NCBI GenBank assembly: GCA_024696725.1
Contig: JAILGO010000143.1
Span: 1 to 9,609, forward strand
Direction: 5' to 3'
Source of the DNA: Eubacterium sp.
GTDB taxonomy: Bacteria > Bacillota > Clostridia > Oscillospirales > Acutalibacteraceae
DNA: 9,609 nt
This document shows positions 5,578 through 9,609 of the stretch, piece after piece; position 1 is the first letter of the stretch; each line of letters starts with the position of its first letter. The position numbers and the translations under genes were made by a program. The notes below the pieces were generated by a model, which was not told where the DNA came from, searched no databases, and saw nothing but the letters and a program-made list of their open reading frames with translations.

Positions 5578-7983
5578 TTATATTGCTACTATATTTACGA
5601 GCTTTCCGGGAACGTAGATTTCTTTTTTAATCTGCTTTCCGTCGATAAGCTCTTTAATTTTTTCGTCCTCTTTCGCAGCGGTGATAACCTCGTCCTTCGG
5701 CATATCTACGGGAATGATCATTCTCGACCTTACCTTACCCATAACCTGAAGCACGATTTCAACGGTGTCGTCTACTGTTTTCGACTCGTCAAAGTCCGGC
5801 CACTCCGCCTCGTTAAGCATTCCGCCGAAGCCGACGTTTTCCCAGATTTCCTCGGTAACGTGAGGAGCAAAGGGATTAACGATAAGGATTAAATCGCGAA
5901 GCTCGGCTTTTGTGATTGAGCCCTTGTCATAAATCTGATTAAGAAGCGTCATAACCGCAGCGATAGCGGTATTGAACTTCATAGCCTCGATATCCTCGGT
6001 AACCTTCTTTATCGTCTTATGCATTGCGCTTGAAAGCTCTTTAGAGTATTCGTCGCTGTCGGTAAGCATTTCCTGAAGCTTCCAGAGCCTGTCGATAAAG
6101 CGCTTACAGCCCTTAACACTGCTTTCGCTCCACGGAGCCGCCTGCTCATAGTCGCCCATAAAGAGAACGTAGGTTCTGAGCACGTCGGCGCCGTATACGT
6201 CTACGACCTCGTTCGGGTCGATTACGTTTCCGCGCGACTTACTCATTTTAACGCCGTCGGGTCCTAAAATAAGTCCCTGAGCGGTACGCTTGAGATAGGG
6301 CTCCTTAAACGGAACTGCGCCGATATCGTAAAGGAAGCGGTGCCAGAAGCGCGAATAAATCATGTGACGGGTAACGTGCTCCATACCGCCGTTATACCAG
6401 TCAACGGGTCCCCAGTATTTAAGCTTATCCATATCGGCGAGAGCGCTGTCGTTATTCGGGTCGATATAGCGCAGGAAATACCACGATGAGCCTGCCCACT
6501 GAGGCATAGTATCGGTTTCGCGCTTTGCGTCGCCGCCGCACTTGGGACACTTGCAGTTTACGAAGCTGTCAATTTTTGCAAGAGGGCTTTCGCCGTCCTG
6601 ACCGGGTTCAAAGTTTTCAACCTCGGGAAGACGGAGCGGAAGCTCATCGTAGGGTACTGCAACAAGTCCGCACTCGGGACAGTGAACTATCGGAATAGGC
6701 TCGCCCCAGTAGCGCTGACGGTTGAACGCCCAGTCCTTCATCTTATACTGAACGCCGCCCTCACCGATGCCTTTTTCCTGTAAGAAGTCTATCATTTTTG
6801 CGATAGAGTCCTTTTTATTGTCAAGACCGTTGAGGAAGCCCGAATTAACCATTTCACCGTCGCCCGTATAGGCTTCTACGGAAATGTCGCCGCCCTTGAT
6901 AACCTCAATAATATCAATTCCGAACTTCTTTGCGAACTCATAGTCGCGCTGGTCGTGAGCGGGAACCGCCATAATAGCGCCCGTACCGTAGCCCATCATT
7001 ACGTAGTCGGAGATGTATACGGGGATATCTTTACCGTTTACGGGGTTCTTAGCGGTAATTCCCTCAATTCTTACGCCCGTCTTATCCTTTACAAGCTGCG
7101 TGCGCTCGAATTCGGTCTTTTTAGCGCATTCCTTACGGTAATCCTCGATAGCGTCCATATTAGCGATTTTTTCGCTGTATTTATCAATAAGCGGATGCTC
7201 GGGTGCGATAACCATAAAGGTTACGCCGAAAAGGGTATCGGGACGGGTTGTGTAAATTCTTAATTCCTCGGGCACCTCGTTAATTGAGAAATTAACAAAC
7301 GCGCCGCGGGACTTGCCTATCCAGTTAACCTGCTGAAGCTTAACGTTGGGGAGATAGTCAACCTCCTCAAGTCCTTCAAGAAGCTTATCGGCATATTCGG
7401 TAATACGGAGATACCATACGTCCTTTGACTTCTGAACGACGTCGCTGTGGCAGATATCGCATTTACCGCCCTGTGAGTCCTCGTTAGAGAGAACTACCTT
7501 ACACGACGGACAGTAGTTAACGAGAGTCTTATCTCTGAAGGCAAGACCGTTTTCAAACATCTTGAGGAAAATCCACTGAGTCCACTTATAATACTTTTCG
7601 TCGGTCGTGTCGATTACTCTCGTCCAGTCGAACGAAAAGCCGACTCTTTTAAGCTGAGACGTGAATTTTTCGATATTCATATCCGTAACCTTGCGGGGAT
7701 GAATACCTGTTTTAATAGCATAGTTTTCGGTAGGAAGTCCGTAAGCGTCGAAGCCTATCGGGAAAAGCACGTTGTAGCCCTGAAGTCTTCTTTTACGCGA
7801 AACGACCTCAAGACCCGAATAAGCCTTAATGTGACCTACGTGCATACCTGCGCCCGAGGGATACGGAAATTCTACGAGAGCGTAAAACTTCTTTTTCGGC
7901 GAATTATCTATCGCGTGAAAGGTTCCCTTCTCTTCCCAGATATCCTGCCATTTCTTTTCAATTTTTCTGAAATCGTAATCCAT
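5578..7983 (-). CDS. leuS: Leucyl-tRNA synthetase, bacterial type
   Basis: LeuRS charges tRNA-Leu with leucine. I place the start at the ATG at 7983 (801 residues, MDYDFRKIEKKW). GGAGGA at 7991-7996 is 7 nt upstream, whereas the ATG at 7998 overlaps that site and has a poor one of its own. Class I motifs are PYPSGAGMHVGH (40-51) and KMSKS (579-583). The CP1 editing domain shows TTRPDT (245-250) and GTGAIMAVPAHDQRD (333-347). Putative zinc clusters are C158/C161/C175/C178 and C435/C438/C477/C479/C482. RETDTMPQWAGSSWYFLRY (488-506) and the anticodon-binding and C-terminal tRNA-binding parts are intact, ending VPGKLVNIV. KRTAQGLILGPDGVKMSKS runs straight into the KMSKS loop, so the leucine-specific insertion seen in E. 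coli is absent. It is last in operon A, 22 nt after rsfS, with no room for a T-box leader. Confidence 0.98.
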   Translation of the reverse strand: MDYDFRKIEKKWQDIWEEKGTFHAIDNSPKKKFYALVEFPYPSGAGMHVGHIKAYSGLEVVSRKRRLQGYNVLFPIGFDAYGLPTENYAIKTGIHPRKVTDMNIEKFTSQLKRVGFSFDWTRVIDTTDEKYYKWTQWIFLKMFENGLAFRDKTLVNYCPSCKVVLSNEDSQGGKCDICHSDVVQKSKDVWYLRITEYADKLLEGLEEVDYLPNVKLQQVNWIGKSRGAFVNFSINEVPEELRIYTTRPDTLFGVTFMVIAPEHPLIDKYSEKIANMDAIEDYRKECAKKTEFERTQLVKDKTGVRIEGITAKNPVNGKDIPVYISDYVMMGYGTGAIMAVPAHDQRDYEFAKKFGIDIIEVIKGGDISVEAYTGDGEMVNSGFLNGLDNKKDSIAKMIDFLQEKGIGEGGVQYKMKDWAFNRQRYWGEPIPIVHCPECGLVAVPYDELPLRLPEVENFEPGQDGESPLAKIDSFVNCKCPKCGGDAKRETDTMPQWAGSSWYFLRYIDPNNDSALADMDKLKYWGPVDWYNGGMEHVTRHMIYSRFWHRFLYDIGAVPFKEPYLKRTAQGLILGPDGVKMSKSRGNVIDPNEVVDVYGADVLRTYVLFMGDYEQAAPWSESSVKGCKRFIDRLWKLQEMLTDSDEYSKELSSAMHKTIKKVTEDIEAMKFNTAIAAVMTLLNQIYDKGSITKAELRDLILIVNPFAPHVTEEIWENVGFGGMLNEAEWPDFDESKTVDDTVEIVLQVMGKVRSRMIIPVDMPKDEVITAAKEDEKIKELIDGKQIKKEIYVPGKLVNIVAI

Positions 7984-7990
7984 ATTCAAA

Positions 7991-7996
7991 TCCTCC
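7991..7996 (-). promoter_or_regulatory. Ribosome binding site deciding the leuS start
   Basis: Minus-strand GGAGGA is placed 7 nt before the ATG at 7983. It directly follows the alternative ATG at 7998, which would add only MEDLN and has no comparable site. Confidence 0.8.
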
Positions 7997-8005
7997 ATAG
8001 GTTAT

Positions 8006-8368
8006 TTATTCCTTAACGAGATACTCGTCAATATCTATCTTTTCGCCGTCCTCCCAGAGACGTTCAATCTGGTAAAAGTCGCGCTGCTTTGAATAGAAAA
8101 CGTGAACGACGACTCCCGTGTAGTCAAGGCAAATCCACTCGCTGTCCCTGCCCTCGATATGATGAGGCTCTATTCCCTGCTCGGAGAGCTTGAATTCGAC
8201 CTCGTCCGCGATTGCCTTAAGCTGAGTGTTAGAGGTTGCGGTCGCAATTACAAAGTAATCGGTAAGAACGGTAATGTCGGCTACCTTGATTACCTCGATA
8301 TCGAGTCCTCTTTTACTGTCGATTGCCTTTACGGCTGTTTTAACTATTTCAAAATAATTGTTTTCCAT
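8006..8368 (-). CDS. rsfS: Ribosomal silencing factor RsfS (Iojap/YbeB/DUF143)
   Basis: RsfS binds ribosomal protein L14 (uL14) and blocks joining of the 30S and 50S subunits, lowering translation in stationary phase or starvation. The 120-residue length is typical. The family core is clear: TDYFVIATATSNTQLKAIADEV (about 36-57), then EGRDSEWICLDYTGVVVHVF (72-91), then FYQIERLWEDGE (98-109). It is cytoplasmic, with no signal or membrane segment. It starts 10 nt after the yqeK stop; the GAAAGGAAG ribosome binding site overlaps that stop codon, suggesting coupled translation. The nadD-yqeK-rsfS order is conserved in Firmicutes, including B. subtilis (yqeL). A LytR-CpsA-Psr gene that can sit between yqeK and rsfS in some Clostridia is absent here. 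Confidence 0.96.
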   Translation of the reverse strand: MENNYFEIVKTAVKAIDSKRGLDIEVIKVADITVLTDYFVIATATSNTQLKAIADEVEFKLSEQGIEPHHIEGRDSEWICLDYTGVVVHVFYSKQRDFYQIERLWEDGEKIDIDEYLVKE

Positions 8369-8378
8369 AGACTTCCTT

Positions 8379-8948
8379 TCAATTCATAGCGTTTATTATA
8401 CTGTTATAGCAGTTCAGCGTATCGGGGTGAAGCGCTCTCTCCTGCTTTACGACCTCGCGGATTGTATATTTCAGCGAGTAGAGCATCGCTTCGTCGAGAC
8501 TGCGTTCTGCCTTTTCTCTCATTATATCAACGTCGGGATAGCTTCTGTCGGCAGAGGTAAAATCGGCGATATATATCACCTTTTCAAACAAGGTCATATC
8601 CGCTCTGCCCGTCGTATGATAGCGTATTCCGCCGATAATTTCTTTATCGTTAATACCGAGAATGTTTTTTACGTATACAGCGCCGCTCATCTGATGTAGA
8701 ACGCGGTGGTTCGCTCTTTCAACGTCTGTGAGCTCCCTGTCAAACTTCTCAATAAGGCTAATCTGTTCGTCCTTCGGCATCTCCTTAGTTACGTCGTGAA
8801 GGATGCCCGCAAGGTACGCCTTGTCGGCGTCGGCGCCGTATTTTACGGCAAGCTGTCTTGCCTTTTCCGCTACGCACATACTATGGTGAAAGCGGTATTC
8901 GGACAGCCCGTCCTCAATCAGCTTTTCGTATTTTTCAAAATCATACAT
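8379..8948 (-). CDS. yqeK: HD-domain bis(5'-nucleosyl)-tetraphosphatase, YqeK type
   Basis: YqeK-family HD hydrolases split diadenosine tetraphosphate symmetrically into two ADP. I prefer the ATG at 8948 (189 residues, MYDFEKYEKLIED). AAGGAG lies at 8959-8964, and the upstream in-frame alternative at 8978 is a TTG with a poor site that adds ten odd residues. HD-domain metal ligands are visible in order: H22 in YRFHHS, H51-D52 in GILHDVTKE, H85 in HQMSGA, H111 in RYHTTGR and D129 in YIADFTSADR. The motif RYHTTG followed by KVIYIAD distinguishes the YqeK family from generic HD proteins. It overlaps the end of nadD by 8 nt and is followed by rsfS. Diadenosine tetraphosphate is a by-product of aminoacyl-tRNA synthetases, so its place upstream of leuS is fitting, but that link is inference. 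Confidence 0.94.
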   Translation of the reverse strand: MYDFEKYEKLIEDGLSEYRFHHSMCVAEKARQLAVKYGADADKAYLAGILHDVTKEMPKDEQISLIEKFDRELTDVERANHRVLHQMSGAVYVKNILGINDKEIIGGIRYHTTGRADMTLFEKVIYIADFTSADRSYPDVDIMREKAERSLDEAMLYSLKYTIREVVKQERALHPDTLNCYNSIINAMN

Positions 8949-9576
8949 AGAGCTTATGCTCCTTAATATAATTTTCAACCGCTTTGGGTACTAAGTTCTC
9001 AATGCTTTCACCGTTTTTCAGCTTTTCTCTTATTGCACTTGAGGAAACCTCAATCGGTGAATAGTACACGGCGTCGGCGCCCAAATCCTTGTTTTCAATG
9101 AGAAACTGCTTGATTTTTGAGTTGTCGCCGTTACTGCGGGCAAAGCCCACGAGGCGAGCCATTTTAAGTATATTCTTATACTTATACCATTCCCTGAAGG
9201 TGAAAAGCTGGTCCGAGCCCATAAAGAGATAGAACTCGTCCTCGGGATAAAGCGCCTTAAGCGCCTTAAGAGTGTTATAGGTATAGCTTTTTCCGACCAT
9301 GCTGAATTCAATATCGCTGATTTCAAGGCGCTTATAGCTTACGTTTTTTTCAAAAATATCATTGTTTTTTAATGCAAGGCGAAGCATATTTACCCTGTCA
9401 ATACCGCTTGCAAAATCTGCGCCCGACCTGTGCGGAGGGTCCGCAGTAGGAACAATTATAAACTTATCAAGATTTCTGAAATCAGGGTGCATGGGCACTC
9501 TTGAAAGAACGTCAATAAGCGTTAAATGCCCATTGTGGACAGGGTTAAACGCCCCGCCGAAAATTCCTATTTTCAT
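8941..9576 (-). CDS. nadD: Nicotinate-nucleotide adenylyltransferase
   Basis: NadD joins nicotinate mononucleotide and ATP to form deamido-NAD, the step before NAD synthetase, in the cytoplasm. The 211-residue protein has the nucleotidyltransferase alpha/beta phosphodiesterase motif GIFGGAFNPVHNGH (4-17) with H14 and H17. PTADPPHR follows at 43-50, then FMGSDQL (118-124) with the substrate-contacting GSD, and SSSAIR (178-183), equivalent to the ISSTxIR ATP-binding motif. Length and motif order are normal. The start at 9576 has an AGAGG site (9585-9589) at 8-nt spacing. The ATG overlaps the stop of the preceding open frame as TAATG. The 3' end overlaps yqeK by 8 nt, so the two are probably co-translated. 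It pairs functionally with pncC at the other end of the window, in another operon. Confidence 0.97.
   Translation of the reverse strand: MKIGIFGGAFNPVHNGHLTLIDVLSRVPMHPDFRNLDKFIIVPTADPPHRSGADFASGIDRVNMLRLALKNNDIFEKNVSYKRLEISDIEFSMVGKSYTYNTLKALKALYPEDEFYLFMGSDQLFTFREWYKYKNILKMARLVGFARSNGDNSKIKQFLIENKDLGADAVYYSPIEVSSSAIREKLKNGESIENLVPKAVENYIKEHKLYV
8959..8964 (-). promoter_or_regulatory. Ribosome binding site supporting the yqeK ATG start
   Basis: Minus-strand AAGGAG is 10 nt upstream of the ATG at 8948, a long but workable spacing. It lies inside the nadD coding region and supports the shorter yqeK product over the TTG at 8978. Confidence 0.55.
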
Positions 9577-9609
9577 TATTTACGCCTCTGTCTGTCATAT
9601 TTTGCATAG
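9576..9609 (-). CDS. C-terminal end of an upstream gene, unidentified
   Basis: Only ten codons are visible (YAKYDRQRRK, then TAA at 9578-9576). The stop overlaps the nadD ATG as TAATG, the kind of coupling seen throughout this operon. The tail is basic. In Firmicutes the usual gene here encodes the RNA-binding protein YhbY or the GTPase Obg, but ten residues are not enough to tell. A second frame is also open over this short stretch, so the call rests mainly on the overlap. Confidence 0.4.
   Translation of the reverse strand, partial: YAKYDRQRRK

Noticed and set aside
5534..5580. Open alternative frame after leuS (ending EREYYEETK), suggesting a frameshifted longer LeuRS
   Set aside because: LeuRS already ends in the family-typical VPGKLVNIV, so no missing tail needs explaining. 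The short open run looks accidental.
9030..9326. 98-codon minus-strand frame inside nadD
   Set aside because: It is in an alternative frame of a gene with clear NadD motifs and has no independent support.
1..9609. CRISPR array, insertion sequence, tRNA, riboswitch or defence system
   Set aside because: No direct repeat arrays, transposase motifs, cloverleaf-like stretches or long structured leaders were seen. The gaps between genes are all under about 100 nt.

Overview
The window looks like an ordinary chromosomal segment from an anaerobic, Gram-positive Clostridia-type bacterium, probably of the Ruminococcaceae/Oscillospiraceae kind. The reasons are the nadD-yqeK-rsfS-leuS gene order, strong AGGAGG-like ribosome binding sites, consensus sigma-A promoters, bacterial-type lipoprotein processing (lgt), and a secreted enzyme with a lysine-rich C-terminal module of a type I associate with surface proteins of gut Clostridia. 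The organism is inferred from these traits; no rRNA or other marker gene is present.

Layout, right to left because nearly everything is on the minus strand. Operon A (9609 to 5578, minus) holds the last codons of an unidentified gene, then nadD (NAD synthesis), yqeK (Ap4A hydrolase), rsfS (ribosome silencing) and leuS (leucyl-tRNA synthetase). These genes overlap or lie within about 25 nt of each other. Its promoter is outside the window. It ends at a hairpin at 5506-5535 that is flanked by A and T runs and should work in both directions, so it also ends the single plus-strand gene. That gene (5040-5507, plus) is a small YfcE/MJ0936-type metallophosphodiesterase with its own near-consensus promoter and a TTG start. 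Divergent from it is a 75-residue unrecognised protein (4743-4970, minus).

Operon B (4672 to 1, minus) starts at an extended -10 promoter just downstream of the small gene. It encodes lgt (prolipoprotein lipidation), folD (one-carbon folate metabolism), a CNNM/CBS/HlyC-type membrane protein, a secreted calcineurin-like phosphoesterase with a very basic C-terminal module, and pncC (NMN deamidase), which is cut by the left edge. The genes are tightly coupled: gaps or overlaps are 1 nt, ATGA, 14 nt and 20 nt.

Functional threads: nadD and pncC both serve NAD(P) metabolism, although in separate operons. yqeK, rsfS and leuS sit together as a translation and nucleotide-stress group. There is no CRISPR array, mobile element, tRNA, rRNA, toxin-antitoxin pair or defence cassette, and no intergenic stretch exceeds about 100 nt. 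I found no convincing new system. The most interesting items are small: the divergent promoter region with its unknown 75-aa gene, the basic tail on the secreted phosphoesterase, a possible six-codon upstream ORF at lgt, and several start-site corrections.
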